From Marinoscillum sp. MHG1-6 (GTDB lineage Bacteria > Bacteroidota > Bacteroidia > Cytophagales > Cyclobacteriaceae), in contig NZ_JAMZMI010000007.1 of the NCBI RefSeq assembly GCF_024714475.1, forward strand, positions 127,498 to 191,219: a stretch of DNA of 63,722 nucleotides, in the 5' to 3' direction. A model generated the notes under the pieces. The model was not told where the DNA came from. It worked only from the letters and a program-made list of their open reading frames with translations, and searched no databases. Shown piece after piece: positions 1 to 11,841 of this stretch (position 1 is its first letter; each line of letters starts with the position of its first letter). The position numbers and the translations under genes were made by a program.

Positions 1-33
1 TACAATCCATCATTAACAATTACACAAAATTAA

Positions 34-2344
<2,311 letters not shown>

Positions 2345-2388
2345 CCAAACATGTTTTTATATTTAGGGTTTGCATTTAAACAAGATCT

Positions 2389-3813
2389 ATGTACCCTAAA
2401 TCCAGACTAGCAATCATTTTTACGTTCGCGGCATTGATCATTCTGATAGTACAATGCCAACCGCAGGAAAAGGAAAAAGACTATACCGAGGAGGAGACTA
2501 CTTTCACCACCTACTGCTCAGGATGTCACGGAGGTCAAATGCAGGCCTTTGTAGACAGGAACTGGAAATTTGGAAATAGCAAAGAGGAACTGATCAACAC
2601 CATTACCAATGGTAATGTAGAGGCAGGCATGCCCACTTTCGGGGCCTCATTTACTCCTGAGCAAATTGCCGGCCTCGCTGATTACATAAGATATGGAATA
2701 GAAAACGTTGAGGCATATAAGTTTCAGGACGTAGCACTGGAATCAGACACCTTCAAAACAGCACAATTTTCATTTCACCTGGATACTGTATTCACCGGAG
2801 GGGAAATTCCATGGGGCATGGATTTCTTTCCTGACGGGGCCATGATTGTTACCGATCGTTCGGGAACCATCTTTCATGTAGGAACTGACGGAAAGATCAC
2901 AGAAGTATCCGGAGGACCACAGGTATTGAACGATGGTCAAGGTGGTTTACTGGATGTGATCATTGATCCGAACTATGCCGAAAACGGCTGGATCTATATG
3001 TCCTATTCAGATTTTGAACCCATTGAGGGGGAAAGAGATCCTGCAGGTACCGCGGTCGATCGCATGAAACTTTCCGATAGCCTGACCATCTATGACCGTG
3101 AAACCATTTTCAAAGCAGCCCCTTATTCAGGCACCCGTCATCATTATGGAAGTCGTTTAGAATTTGATAATCAGGGGTATTTGTATGTCACTGTTGGAGA
3201 TAGAGGGGCCAGAGACCAAAACCCACAATCATTAGCCAGCCATTGTGGTAAGGTGCATAGAATCAATCCTGATGGTAGCATTCCGGAAAGCAATCCATTT
3301 ATTGGTCAGGATAGCGCTGTCGCTAGCATCTATTCATACGGCCATAGAAACCCTCAGGGAATGGATCTCAATCCGGAAACAGGCAAGATATGGACCCACG
3401 AACATGGGCCCAGGGGAGGGGATGAAATCAACGAAATCTCATCCGGCCTGAATTATGGCTGGCCGATCATCTCTTACGGCCTCAACTATAATGGCACCAC
3501 TTTTACCAACTTGCTAGCGAAAGAAGGAATGGAACAACCGAACCTTTATTGGGTTCCGTCTATCGCTCCAAGTGGCTTAGCTTTTGTTACAGGAGAGCGG
3601 TATCCGGGCTGGAAAGGTCACCTGCTAGCTGGATCGCTTCGTTTCAAATACCTCAACCTTTGTTATTTGGATGGAAATCAGATTACTAAGGAAGAGCGAC
3701 TGATGGAAAATATCGGCAGGGTAAGGAATGTGAAAATGGGGCCGGAAGATTTTATTTATGTGTCCGTTGAAAATCCAGGATATATATTCAAATTGATCCC
3801 GATCTCAGATTAA
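2389..3813 (+). CDS. Cytochrome c / PQQ-type sugar dehydrogenase lipoprotein
   Basis: An exported redox protein joining two modules. After a hydrophobic leader ending in LIVQC (Cys23, a lipoprotein-like site with an unusual Gln before the Cys) comes a small cytochrome c domain with the haem motif CSGCH (Cys43, Cys46, His47) and a likely Met ligand in AGMPTFGASF. Residues about 130-470 are a glucose/sorbosone dehydrogenase beta-propeller (PWGMDFFPDG, NDGQGGLLD, GHRNPQGMD, HEHGPRGGDE). The expected activity is PQQ-dependent oxidation of a sugar or aldose, with electrons passed to the fused haem; the substrate is unknown. It overlaps the convergent lipoprotein gene by 4 nt. Fusion order is read directly; function is by family. 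Confidence 0.85.
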   Translation: MYPKSRLAIIFTFAALIILIVQCQPQEKEKDYTEEETTFTTYCSGCHGGQMQAFVDRNWKFGNSKEELINTITNGNVEAGMPTFGASFTPEQIAGLADYIRYGIENVEAYKFQDVALESDTFKTAQFSFHLDTVFTGGEIPWGMDFFPDGAMIVTDRSGTIFHVGTDGKITEVSGGPQVLNDGQGGLLDVIIDPNYAENGWIYMSYSDFEPIEGERDPAGTAVDRMKLSDSLTIYDRETIFKAAPYSGTRHHYGSRLEFDNQGYLYVTVGDRGARDQNPQSLASHCGKVHRINPDGSIPESNPFIGQDSAVASIYSYGHRNPQGMDLNPETGKIWTHEHGPRGGDEINEISSGLNYGWPIISYGLNYNGTTFTNLLAKEGMEQPNLYWVPSIAPSGLAFVTGERYPGWKGHLLAGSLRFKYLNLCYLDGNQITKEERLMENIGRVRNVKMGPEDFIYVSVENPGYIFKLIPISD

Positions 3814-4265
3814 AGACCGTTATTGATTTGCTTCGCCAAAACACGAAGATCAGTAAGAGTGGCCTCTAAACCCATAGGGGCTTTTCCATATTCAAAAGTC
3901 ACTTTTTTAGTTCGATTGTCGATGGTCATTTCGATCCATTCAGCGCCACCATCAGCACAGTCCGGACAACCAATGACGGGTTCAGAGGCTAGAAATTTTT
4001 CTTTGTCAACTGAGGCCAACAGCTCCTGGTAGGCATCTTTATCAAAATTTATAGTCGTAGATTTAGCGTCCACATCTTCGTGCCAACCATACTTGGTGAA
4101 GTAAACCCATTCGGCACTTACCTCCATGTCGGAAAGGCAATACCCAATACACTGACCGAACGAGGTTCCATACCTTATAGTCTGAACCTCCTCCTGTGTA
4201 AGACTCTCTTCCGAGTTGCATGCCGAAAGAGCAATCAAAATCAAGAGCGGCAAAATTCGATTCAT
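3810..4265 (-). CDS. Small lipoprotein, unknown function
   Basis: 151 residues with a clear lipoprotein signal: short basic start, hydrophobic core and lipobox LSAC with Cys16. An upstream in-frame GTG (4292) would put nine residues before the signal peptide, so the ATG at 4265 is preferred. The mature part has a FGQCIGYC motif and a GCPDCADGG motif, four cysteines that could form disulfides or bind metal, and the C-terminal half looks like a small beta-rich domain. I do not recognise a named function. It is convergent with and overlaps the cytochrome/sugar dehydrogenase gene. Confidence 0.8.
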   Translation of the reverse strand: MNRILPLLILIALSACNSEESLTQEEVQTIRYGTSFGQCIGYCLSDMEVSAEWVYFTKYGWHEDVDAKSTTINFDKDAYQELLASVDKEKFLASEPVIGCPDCADGGAEWIEMTIDNRTKKVTFEYGKAPMGLEATLTDLRVLAKQINNGL

Positions 4266-4331
4266 GATGCTTGGGCTATACCTATTTGACACATTAAACC
4301 ATCAAATAGTTTAATCTGTTCTAAATATTAT

Positions 4332-5645
4332 TCAAAAATCTAACTGTCGAGTCAATTTTCTGAATCTGATGAAGTGCAATAATGCTGCCATACTTAATCC
4401 TGTAAGCAACCCATACCACACTCCATCCACGCCAAGCTCATATATAAAGCCTAAAAAATAGGCCATGGGTATGGCGATCACCCAATAAGAAATGAAGGTC
4501 ACAAGAGTCGGTATTTTCACATCCGTCAGCCCTCTTAAGATGCCGAGCCCAACTGCCTGAATACCATCAGAGATTTGAAATCCCGCGGCAATGATCAACA
4601 ACCCGGCCGCAATTGTTTCAACCTGGTAGTCATCAATGTAAAGCGAAACCAACTCGTGTCTGAATAGAATAAAGAGCAAACCACAGGTTCCCATAAATCC
4701 CGCAACAGTTAAGAGCAGAGAATACCCTGCAACCTGTAGGTCATGCTTATTTTTCAATCCCATCTGATTTCCGATACGTATCGTGCCTGCAGCTCCAAGA
4801 CCAGACGCAACCATGTAGGTGACGGCCGCCATATTGATTGCTATCAGATGCGCCGCCTGAGACTCTGCATTGATCCAGCCAATCATGATGGCTGAAGTAG
4901 CGAAGGCGCCAATCTCAAAGACGTATTGCATTCCTGATGGCACGCCGATTCGAAACATTCTCTTTATTATCAGCCAGTCAAACTTCCATTGGAAATGTCT
5001 CATCCTATTCCGCTTCCCCAGGTGCATAGCCATGGCCATAATCACTCTTGATATCAAAGTGGCATATCCCGCTCCCAATAAGCCCAGCGCGGGAAAACCC
5101 CATACACCATAGATCAGAATATAATTCAAAAAGACATTCAGCAAATTAGCCGCGATAGACACAATCATCGGATAAAATGTATCACTCAAACCTTCGGAGT
5201 ATTGCCTCAACGCCTGAAAATACATCATGGGGATAAGTGAAATGGTCATCACGATCAGGTAGGGCTGAGCCATTTGAGCTACCGCCTCTTCCTGACCAAA
5301 GTAATCCAGAAACTGTGCAGCCAATAGCCCAACACCTGTTAGTGCTAAAGCGGTTAGGATGCTCATGAAAACCCCATTTTGTAAATATTTCGCCAGCAGG
5401 TTCTTTTCATTGCTATCTGTAGCCGCGACTAGGGGCGTAACCGCAAAACTGACTCCCATTCCGAATACCATCAAGACATGATAGAATGTACTTCCAAAAG
5501 TCGCAGCTGCTAATGGGATTACTCCTACCCGCCCCACCATCATTGTATCAGCCACACCTACCATGATGTGCCCCAGCTGACTGATAACTACAGGAAATGC
5601 CAGTATAATGTTTCTTCTAAAATGCTCTTTTATAGAAAGGTTCAT
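4332..5645 (-). CDS. MATE family efflux transporter
   Basis: A 437-residue inner-membrane protein with about twelve hydrophobic segments in two homologous halves, as in MATE antiporters (drug or organic-cation export driven by Na+ or H+). The N-terminus has the family signature region PVVISQLGHIMVGVADTMMVGRVG-like (about residues 14-37), and the second half starts at about GVPSGMQYVFEIGAFATSA. An in-frame GTG at 5672 would prefix nine residues; the ATG at 5645 is the better start. Substrate cannot be deduced. The Nudix gene ends 63 nt upstream on the same strand, so cotranscription is possible. Confidence 0.9.
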   Translation of the reverse strand: MNLSIKEHFRRNIILAFPVVISQLGHIMVGVADTMMVGRVGVIPLAAATFGSTFYHVLMVFGMGVSFAVTPLVAATDSNEKNLLAKYLQNGVFMSILTALALTGVGLLAAQFLDYFGQEEAVAQMAQPYLIVMTISLIPMMYFQALRQYSEGLSDTFYPMIVSIAANLLNVFLNYILIYGVWGFPALGLLGAGYATLISRVIMAMAMHLGKRNRMRHFQWKFDWLIIKRMFRIGVPSGMQYVFEIGAFATSAIMIGWINAESQAAHLIAINMAAVTYMVASGLGAAGTIRIGNQMGLKNKHDLQVAGYSLLLTVAGFMGTCGLLFILFRHELVSLYIDDYQVETIAAGLLIIAAGFQISDGIQAVGLGILRGLTDVKIPTLVTFISYWVIAIPMAYFLGFIYELGVDGVWYGLLTGLSMAALLHFIRFRKLTRQLDF

Positions 5646-5708
5646 GAATTGGTCGATGTAGCGATATGGCACTTAGGATACGAACGCGTGGGTCTTAGGT
5701 TTGACCGC

Positions 5709-6257
5709 TCATCCCATTTTCAGGATCACAGCAAGTCGAAGAATAGCCGCAACTGTTAGTCCATCCGTAATCTTACCTTCAAGAACCATTTGATAGGCTT
5801 CCTGAAAGGGTAATTTCCAGATTTCGAGGTCTTCAGTTTCATCAAATTCAGTTTCTCCCTCGGTTAGATTCTGGGCGAGAAAGGCATAGCCCAATTCATC
5901 AGTCACAGAATTGGAAGTATGAATCTTTAAAAATTCGGTCCACTTATTTGCACTGAGTCCTGTCTCCTCCTTGAGCTCCCTTTTGGCTGACTCCAACTTA
6001 TCAATACCTAATGGACCACCTCCCATTGGAATCTCCCAGGAATACTCGTCCAGCGCATATCGCCATTGACCAACAAGCCAGGTATTCATGTCTTCATCCA
6101 GAGGAACAATGCCAATAGCCAGATTTTTAAAATGGAGCTTTCCGTACATGCTGATCCCACCACCCGGATTAATCACCTTATCCTCATCCAGTCTGATCCA
6201 TGGGTTTTCATAGATGAGTTTACCACTCTTTTTGACCCAGGGATTCTTCTTACTCAT
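5709..6257 (-). CDS. Nudix hydrolase, ADP-ribose pyrophosphatase-like
   Basis: 182 residues. The Nudix helix is visible as GGGPLGIDKLESAKRELKEE followed by TGL (about residues 89-111); the catalytic REL-EE-TG core is intact, although the first Glu position of the consensus is Ile. The N-terminal strand region ENPWIRLDEDKVINPGG and the QWRYALDEYSWEIPMGG segment match ADP-ribose/nucleotide-sugar pyrophosphatases (NUDT5/NudF-like). The likely role is housecleaning of ADP-ribose or nucleoside diphosphate sugars. The ATG at 6257 is chosen over an in-frame TTG at 6281; it overlaps the end of the upstream small membrane gene by 8 nt, suggesting coupling. Confidence 0.87.
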   Translation of the reverse strand: MSKKNPWVKKSGKLIYENPWIRLDEDKVINPGGGISMYGKLHFKNLAIGIVPLDEDMNTWLVGQWRYALDEYSWEIPMGGGPLGIDKLESAKRELKEETGLSANKWTEFLKIHTSNSVTDELGYAFLAQNLTEGETEFDETEDLEIWKLPFQEAYQMVLEGKITDGLTVAAILRLAVILKMG

Positions 6258-6441
6258 CTTTATTCCTTTTCTTCTCAACAATGAAACGCAACACCATCAT
6301 CAAGACAACTATCGAAAGAATAATCCATGGAGCCACACGATGAATTTCCTGAATCCCCGTTCCTCCTTCTTCCTTCAGTACGAAGTACATCATTACCCCA
6401 ATGCCAAAATAAAGCAGGTATCTATAAGCCTTTACATTCAT
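6250..6441 (-). CDS. Small two-TM membrane protein, unknown
   Basis: 63 residues with a proper ATG. Two hydrophobic segments (about 6-21 and 37-54) are separated by a short polar loop, and the tail is strongly basic (EKKRNKDE). It overlaps the Nudix hydrolase start by 8 nt, so the two are probably cotranslated. No family recognised; the hydrophobic pattern, ATG and overlap are the evidence that it is real. Confidence 0.65.
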   Translation of the reverse strand: MNVKAYRYLLYFGIGVMMYFVLKEEGGTGIQEIHRVAPWIILSIVVLMMVLRFIVEKKRNKDE

Positions 6442-6536
6442 AGGACTGTAAACCTAATCATTCCAAACATTATCAAAATAATTTCCAATTCAATATGCTT
6501 TTTAGACTCCCATTTTCGCGAGGCAGGGATAAGCAT

Positions 6537-6544
6537 TAACTTCG
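6537..6544 (+). promoter_or_regulatory. Possible promoter -7 box upstream of prfC
   Basis: TAACTTCG, one base off the Bacteroidota TAnnTTTG box, lies 19 nt before the prfC ATG. No TTG -33 element is seen at the usual distance, so this is a weak candidate. Confidence 0.3.
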
Positions 6545-6563
6545 CGCTGAAATCCAAATTCCC

Positions 6564-8144
6564 ATGACTTTAGAACAGGAAATTAAGAAGCGTCGAACCT
6601 TTGGCATTATTGCTCACCCGGATGCGGGTAAAACCACACTTACCGAAAAACTTCTGCTTTTCGGAGGTGCGATACAAACTGCCGGTGCCGTCAAATCGAA
6701 CAAAATCGATATGGGTACACGCTCCGACTGGATGGATATAGAGAAGCAACGTGGCATTTCCGTGGCTACATCTGTTATGGGATTTGAATACAAAGATCTT
6801 AAGATCAACATCCTGGATACTCCTGGTCACGAAGATTTTGCAGAAGACACTTACAGGACACTTACTGCGGTCGATAGTGTGATCATGGTCATTGACTGTG
6901 TGAAGGGGGTTGAGCAGCAAACCGAAAAACTAATGGCGGTTTGTCGTATGAGAAATACACCAGTAATCTGCTTCATCAATAAGCTTGACCGTGAGGGTCG
7001 AGATGCTTTTGACCTGTTGGATGAAATCGAAGAAAAGCTGGGTATCAAAGTCCGTCCGATGAGCTGGCCGATCGGGATGGGTAAATCCCTGAGGGGGGTT
7101 TATAATATGTATGAGAACAACCTCAACCTATATGAGCCTAACAAAACAAAAAAGGTCACCGATGTGGTGGAGATTAAGGGGATTAATGACCCTGAAATCG
7201 AAAAGCACCTGCCGGAATCAGCGGTAGCCACTTTAAGAGAAGAGGTGGAACTTGTAAATGGTGTATATGATGAGTTGGATGTAGATGCTTACAAGAATGG
7301 AGATGTGGCTCCGGTTTTCTTCGGTAGTGCCGTTAATAACTTCGGAATACGTGAACTGTTGGATTGTTTCATTGATCTGGCTCCCGCCCCAAAAGCACGT
7401 GAAACAGAAGAAAGAAAAATTGAGCCTACCGAAAGTAAGTTTACCGGCTTCATATTCAAAATCCATGCAAACATGGATCCGAAGCACCGAAACCGTATTG
7501 CCTTCGCAAGGGTCTGTTCGGGAAGGTTCCTGAGAGGCAGCAATTACTTTCACGTAAGGCAAAACAAAAACTTCAGATTCTCTAATGCGACAGCCTTTAT
7601 GGCCCAGCAAAAAGAGACCATTGATGAGGCTTTCCCAGGAGATATCGTGGGGCTCTATGATACCGGAAATCTTAAAATTGGCGATACCCTTACCGAAGGA
7701 GAGAAAGGACTCTACAAAGGGATCCCAAGTTTCTCACCGGAACTTTTCAAAGAAGTCACCAACCTGGACGCCATGAAGTCCAAGCAATTGGAAAAAGGAC
7801 TGGATCAGCTAATGGATGAGGGTGTAGCCCAGCTCTTCACCTATGAGATGGGTAGTCGAAAAGTGGTAGGTACTGTCGGTGCTCTTCAATTTGAAGTACT
7901 TCAACACCGCCTGCTGAACGAATACAATGCCAAAGCACGATTTGATTCGGTCAATATCTACAAAGCCTGCTGGATAAGTGCGGCGGATTCAGACAAGCTG
8001 GATGCATTCGTCAAAGACAAGTACCGTCATATAGCCAAAGACAAAGAAGGTAAACTAGTTTTCATGGCTGAAAGCAAGGCATGGTTGCAGATGGTTCAGG
8101 AAAACTTTCCGGACATTGACTTCCATTACATCAGCGAGTTTTAA
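6564..8144 (+). CDS. prfC: Peptide chain release factor 3 (RF3)
   Basis: A translational GTPase that recycles RF1/RF2 after termination. 526 residues, normal for RF3. GTPase motifs are intact: P-loop AHPDAGKTT (about 17-25), DTPGHEDF (G3), NKLD (G4) and a switch I with [12 protein letters not shown]3-specific features include the [11 protein letters not shown] and [12 protein letters not shown] segments in domains II and III. Start is ATG with a short leader of about 120 nt from the divergent small membrane gene. Separated from EF-G and LepA by length and by the GALQFEV motif. Confidence 0.95.
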   Translation: MTLEQEIKKRRTFGIIAHPDAGKTTLTEKLLLFGGAIQTAGAVKSNKIDMGTRSDWMDIEKQRGISVATSVMGFEYKDLKINILDTPGHEDFAEDTYRTLTAVDSVIMVIDCVKGVEQQTEKLMAVCRMRNTPVICFINKLDREGRDAFDLLDEIEEKLGIKVRPMSWPIGMGKSLRGVYNMYENNLNLYEPNKTKKVTDVVEIKGINDPEIEKHLPESAVATLREEVELVNGVYDELDVDAYKNGDVAPVFFGSAVNNFGIRELLDCFIDLAPAPKARETEERKIEPTESKFTGFIFKIHANMDPKHRNRIAFARVCSGRFLRGSNYFHVRQNKNFRFSNATAFMAQQKETIDEAFPGDIVGLYDTGNLKIGDTLTEGEKGLYKGIPSFSPELFKEVTNLDAMKSKQLEKGLDQLMDEGVAQLFTYEMGSRKVVGTVGALQFEVLQHRLLNEYNAKARFDSVNIYKACWISAADSDKLDAFVKDKYRHIAKDKEGKLVFMAESKAWLQMVQENFPDIDFHYISEF

Positions 8145-8255
8145 AGCAATACAAACACCAAACATCCAACATTTGGATCACTGTTGTAATACCTTGATCA
8201 TAAAGCGAAATAGACGCATTTGTTGGTATTACGTTCTGACTTAATTTACATCACC

Positions 8256-8939
8256 ATGAAAGACCCAAAAGTACTTTTCGAAGACAACCACCTTTTGATC
8301 ATCAATAAGCCATCAGGCTGGTTGGTGCAAGGTGACAAAACGGGAGACCGTACACTTACCGATTGGGCCAAAGTTTATGTCAAGCGAAAGTATGACAAAC
8401 CGGGAGATGTATTTCTTCATCCAACTCACAGACTGGATCGGCCGGTGAGCGGGGTGATCGTTTTTGCGCGTACCTCCAAAGCGCTAGAGCGAATGAACAA
8501 GCTTTTCAGAGACGACGATGTACAAAAAGTTTATCTGGCTATAGTTAAGGACAAGCCAGCAGAGACGGAAGAAACACTGGTTCATTACATAGAAAAGGAT
8601 TCGAAAAAAAATACGGTAAGGGCCTTCACTCGGGCAAAAGCTAACGCCAAAAGGGCTGAACTCACTTACGATGTGGTAGCCATTGGAGACAGTCACTCTC
8701 TCCTCCGAGTGAAACCTAAAACCGGACGACCTCACCAAATCAGAGTACAGCTTTCAAAAATCAATTGTCCCATAAAAGGTGATTTGAGATACGGGTATCC
8801 TAAAGCAAATCCTGACAAAAGCATTAGCTTGCACGCATTCCAGATTAATTTTACTCACCCCGTAAAACAAGAACCAGTAAAAATCACTTGTAAACCTGAA
8901 TGGCCTGACTACAGCAGCTTCGTGAATGAGTTGGATTAA
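8256..8939 (+). CDS. RNA pseudouridine synthase, RluA family
   Basis: 227 residues. Isomerises a specific uridine in rRNA or tRNA to pseudouridine. The catalytic aspartate is Asp61 in HRLDRPVSG; other family blocks are IINKPSGWLVQ near the start and KPKTGRPHQIRVQL near residue 160. There is no N-terminal S4 domain, so it is the short RluA/TruC-like form. An in-frame TTG at 8220 was rejected in favour of the ATG at 8256. The next gene overlaps by 14 nt. The exact target site cannot be told from sequence alone. Confidence 0.88.
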   Translation: MKDPKVLFEDNHLLIINKPSGWLVQGDKTGDRTLTDWAKVYVKRKYDKPGDVFLHPTHRLDRPVSGVIVFARTSKALERMNKLFRDDDVQKVYLAIVKDKPAETEETLVHYIEKDSKKNTVRAFTRAKANAKRAELTYDVVAIGDSHSLLRVKPKTGRPHQIRVQLSKINCPIKGDLRYGYPKANPDKSISLHAFQINFTHPVKQEPVKITCKPEWPDYSSFVNELD

Positions 8940-9240
8940 AAAACTACAGCAAAGATGGAACCTCAAAAACACCACACAAGTCATACTGGTTTTGGTGGTC
9001 TTTGCCTGTACGGGTTTTACAGTCATGTTTCTCAAAAAACCGATAGTCGACTTATTCACATCGGATAGTGATCAAAACTTCTGGTTTTCAGTTATCTACT
9101 ACCTGTTGATATTACCAGTATATAATGTGGTGCTCCTTTTCTACGGACTAATATTTGGCCAGTTCCGCTTCTTCTGGGAGTTTGAAAAAAAGATGTTTAG
9201 CAGATTCAAAAGAAAGCAAAATGATCCTGAGCAGGAATGA
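8926..9240 (+). CDS. Small membrane protein (possibly DUF6787)
   Basis: 104 residues, two transmembrane segments (about 17-38 and 50-77), a basic N-terminus and a charged tail after FGQFRFFWEFEKKMFSRFKRK. It begins inside the end of the pseudouridine synthase and overlaps the start of pabB by 20 nt, so it sits in a tight four-gene run. It resembles small Bacteroidota proteins I recall as DUF6787, but that assignment is from memory. Function unknown. Confidence 0.7.
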   Translation: MSWIKKLQQRWNLKNTTQVILVLVVFACTGFTVMFLKKPIVDLFTSDSDQNFWFSVIYYLLILPVYNVVLLFYGLIFGQFRFFWEFEKKMFSRFKRKQNDPEQE

Positions 9241-10186
9241 TGCGATCTCACAAATCAATACCCTCGCGCCTAAAAAAAGGCCCTTTTTCTTCTTTACAGA
9301 TTTTTTAGGCACAAAAGCCTGGATTGCGCCTTCAGACCAAATTGATCCTGAAAAATTATCATTTGACTTTGATGAGGCTGACTCAAAAATCAGTACTCCT
9401 GCATTCGACTTTTCAAAGAAACCCGCCGATTTCATCACCTTTAAAAAAAGCTTTGACCAGGTGGTCAGACAAATCAACATCGGTAATTCTTTCCTGGTTA
9501 ACCTGACCTTCAAAACACCTATTTTCACGGACCTCTCTCTGAAAGACATCTACCGGATCAGCCGTGCAAAATATAAGGTCTTATTTGAGGATCGGTTTGT
9601 GGTCTTCTCGCCTGAAACCTTTGTAAAAATCATAGACGGAAAAATTTATTCTTATCCAATGAAGGGCACTATTGATGCCTCTCTACCCAACGCCAAAGAG
9701 AAGTTGCTCGATGACCCTAAGGAACTGGCAGAGCACGTAACCATTACCGATCTGATACGAAATGATTTAAGCCAGGTGGCGGAGCAGGTCAATGTGAACA
9801 AATTTCGATTTGTTACCGAGGTGAACACCCATGAAAAGAAGCTCTTGCAAGTCAGCTCAGAGATCGAAGGAACCTTGCCTGAAGATTACCTGCAGCATCT
9901 GGGAACTATCCTCTTCAAGTTGCTCCCGGCAGGCTCCATTTCAGGAGCTCCGAAACCAAAAACAGTAGAAATCATTCAAAGTGCAGAAACCTATGACAGG
10001 GGGTATTATACAGGGGTTTGTGGGTATTTTGACGGAAAAAATCTGAACTCCGGTGTGATGATCAGATTTATTGAAAAAGAAGATGGAAATTTGTACTATA
10101 AAAGCGGAGGTGGAATAACTTCGTTCTCCCAGGCTGACAAGGAATATCAGGAATTTATTGATAAAGTCTATGTCCCGATTCATTGA
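9221..10186 (+). CDS. pabB: Aminodeoxychorismate synthase component I
   Basis: Chorismate-using enzyme that adds ammonia (normally from PabA) to give 4-amino-4-deoxychorismate for folate. 321 residues, shorter than enterobacterial PabB because the N-terminal part is trimmed. The PabB-type nucleophilic lysine is Lys148 in PMKGTI, which separates it from anthranilate synthase; AGSISGAPKPKT and the C-terminal GGGIT are the chorismate-binding blocks. The ATG at 9221 overlaps the previous gene by 20 nt; an in-frame ATG-like start at 9155 would lie deep inside that gene. pabC overlaps the 3' end by 17 nt, completing the pathway step. Confidence 0.9.
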   Translation: MILSRNDAISQINTLAPKKRPFFFFTDFLGTKAWIAPSDQIDPEKLSFDFDEADSKISTPAFDFSKKPADFITFKKSFDQVVRQINIGNSFLVNLTFKTPIFTDLSLKDIYRISRAKYKVLFEDRFVVFSPETFVKIIDGKIYSYPMKGTIDASLPNAKEKLLDDPKELAEHVTITDLIRNDLSQVAEQVNVNKFRFVTEVNTHEKKLLQVSSEIEGTLPEDYLQHLGTILFKLLPAGSISGAPKPKTVEIIQSAETYDRGYYTGVCGYFDGKNLNSGVMIRFIEKEDGNLYYKSGGGITSFSQADKEYQEFIDKVYVPIH

Positions 10187-10757
10187 AAGTGTTTGCTTCA
10201 AGAAAGCCAACTATCAACTTTTGGATTTTCATCAAAGGCGAATCAATCTGACCTTTAAAAAGCATTTCCCTCTTTACATTCCTTTCAATCTTGAATCACA
10301 TCTTCCCCAACTGGATTTTGAGGAAACTTACAAGGTTCGCGTACTGTACGACAATGAGTCCATTGATGTCGAGTTTGCAGAATATCGCCCCAGGCCGATC
10401 AAATCCCTTCGCATGGTGGAAGATGACGACATCGATTATGCTTATAAATCCGAAAATCGAAAGGCTTTAGAAGTACTTTATGAAGATCGTGGAACTGCCG
10501 ATGATATCGTTATCATCAAGAAAAACAGGATTACCGATGGGAGCTACTTCAACCTGGCATTCTGGGATGGAGAAACCTGGGTGACCCCAAAAACACCATT
10601 GCTCAATGGGGTTAAAAGACAGTTCTATTTAAGTCATGGCGTCATAAGAGAATCCTTCATAGCCCCTTCAGATCTTAACTATTTTTCGAAGGTGAGCCTG
10701 ATCAATTCCATGTTGGACCTCGAAGACGTAGAGGTAGACATTTCCGATATCTCCTAA
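10170..10757 (+). CDS. pabC: Compact class IV aminotransferase, probable aminodeoxychorismate lyase
   Basis: 195 residues, much shorter than the usual 270 or so for PabC. The probable PLP lysine is Lys93 in AYKSENR, followed by the family ITDGSYFNLAFWDG block and TPKTPLLNGVKR, which normally shapes the cofactor pocket. The N-terminus starts directly at FIESVCF..., so about 20 residues of the canonical start and several internal loops are absent. It likely releases pyruvate from aminodeoxychorismate to yield p-aminobenzoate, inferred from its 17-nt overlap with pabB. The ATG at 10170 is preferred over TTG at 10158. Confidence 0.78.
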   Translation: MSRFIESVCFKKANYQLLDFHQRRINLTFKKHFPLYIPFNLESHLPQLDFEETYKVRVLYDNESIDVEFAEYRPRPIKSLRMVEDDDIDYAYKSENRKALEVLYEDRGTADDIVIIKKNRITDGSYFNLAFWDGETWVTPKTPLLNGVKRQFYLSHGVIRESFIAPSDLNYFSKVSLINSMLDLEDVEVDISDIS

Positions 10758-10760
10758 AAC

Positions 10761-10795
10761 AAAAAAAGCTGTCTTGCGACAGCCCTTTATATTTA
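10761..10795. terminator. Bidirectional rho-independent terminator
   Basis: A perfect 6-bp stem GCTGTC/GACAGC with a TTGC loop is flanked by an A-run on the left and T-rich sequence on the right. It lies between the convergent pabC and floA and can serve both strands. Confidence 0.75.
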
Positions 10796-10813
10796 TTTTG
10801 AAGTCCTGATTGA

Positions 10814-11836
10814 TCAGGAATCCTTTTTCTTTCCTGAGCTTTTCTTACCTGTTCCCGCAATAGATTCTCTCATATCCGTATCCGCCTGAATGTTCTGGAA
10901 TTTATAGTAGTCCATTACACCAAGGTTTCCGCTTCTGAAGGCTTCTGCCAATGCTTTAGGTATCTCCGCCTCCGCAAGGATCACCTTCGCCCGGGCTTCT
11001 TGCGCTTTCGCAACCATTTCTTGTTCCTCCGCCACAGCCATGGCTCTTCTTTCCTCAGCTTTCGCCTCGGCCACCTTCAAGTCGGCAGATGCCTGATCAG
11101 TCTGAAGTTTCGCACCGATGTTGGCTCCTACATCCACATCTGCAATATCGATTGACAGGATCTCAAATGCAGTACCCGCATCCAGTCCTCTTTGAAGTAC
11201 AAGTTTTGAAATTTTATCTGGGTTCTCAAGAACATCTTTGTGAGAATTCGCAGAACCAATAGAAGTCACAATACCCTCACCCACTCTGGCCAGAATGGTG
11301 TCTTCCCCGGCACCTCCAACTAATTGCTGGATGTTAGCTCTTACCGTCACTCTCGCCTTGGCAATCAACTGAATTCCATCTGCTGCAACCGCAGCAACCG
11401 ATGGGGTATTGATCACCTTCGGATTAACCGAAATTTGAACCGCCTCAAAAACGTCTCTACCTGCCAAGTCAATCGCAGTAGCTTGTTTGAAGGTCAAATT
11501 GATATTTGCCTTATCTGCAGATATCAAGGCCTTGATCACCTGGGGAACATTTCCTCCCGCCAGATAATGAGTTTCAAGCTCTTGTGTTTTGAGTGGTCTG
11601 TTCGGACCATCAACTACCTCCTGAAGCGTAAGACCCGCTTTAGTCGCTGTGATTAGAGAGTTAACAATTATTGACGGTGGCACCTTCCTAATCCTCATAA
11701 ACATCAGCTCGAACAAACCGACCCGCACATTCGAGAATTGGGCAGTGATCCACAAATTTACCGGAATAAAATACAGCAGCACAAAAAGGCCAATGATACC
11801 GGCAAAGAGGAAAATTAACATGGGCAACATTTCCAT
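10814..11836 (-). CDS. floA: Flotillin-like protein FloA
   Basis: 340 residues. An N-terminal membrane hairpin (about 4-30) is followed by an SPFH-like domain and an Ala/Glu-rich coiled coil (repeats of the [18 protein letters not shown] kind, about 258-300). Flotillins scaffold membrane microdomains and influence fluidity and signalling complexes. Sequence blocks [17 protein letters not shown] and [21 protein letters not shown] are typical of the bacterial FloA (UPF0365) family. It lies 5 nt downstream of an NfeD-type gene, the standard genetic partner of flotillin-like proteins. The C-terminus is lysine/serine rich. Confidence 0.92.
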   Translation of the reverse strand: MEMLPMLIFLFAGIIGLFVLLYFIPVNLWITAQFSNVRVGLFELMFMRIRKVPPSIIVNSLITATKAGLTLQEVVDGPNRPLKTQELETHYLAGGNVPQVIKALISADKANINLTFKQATAIDLAGRDVFEAVQISVNPKVINTPSVAAVAADGIQLIAKARVTVRANIQQLVGGAGEDTILARVGEGIVTSIGSANSHKDVLENPDKISKLVLQRGLDAGTAFEILSIDIADVDVGANIGAKLQTDQASADLKVAEAKAEERRAMAVAEEQEMVAKAQEARAKVILAEAEIPKALAEAFRSGNLGVMDYYKFQNIQADTDMRESIAGTGKKSSGKKKDS

Positions 11837-11841
11837 TATTT

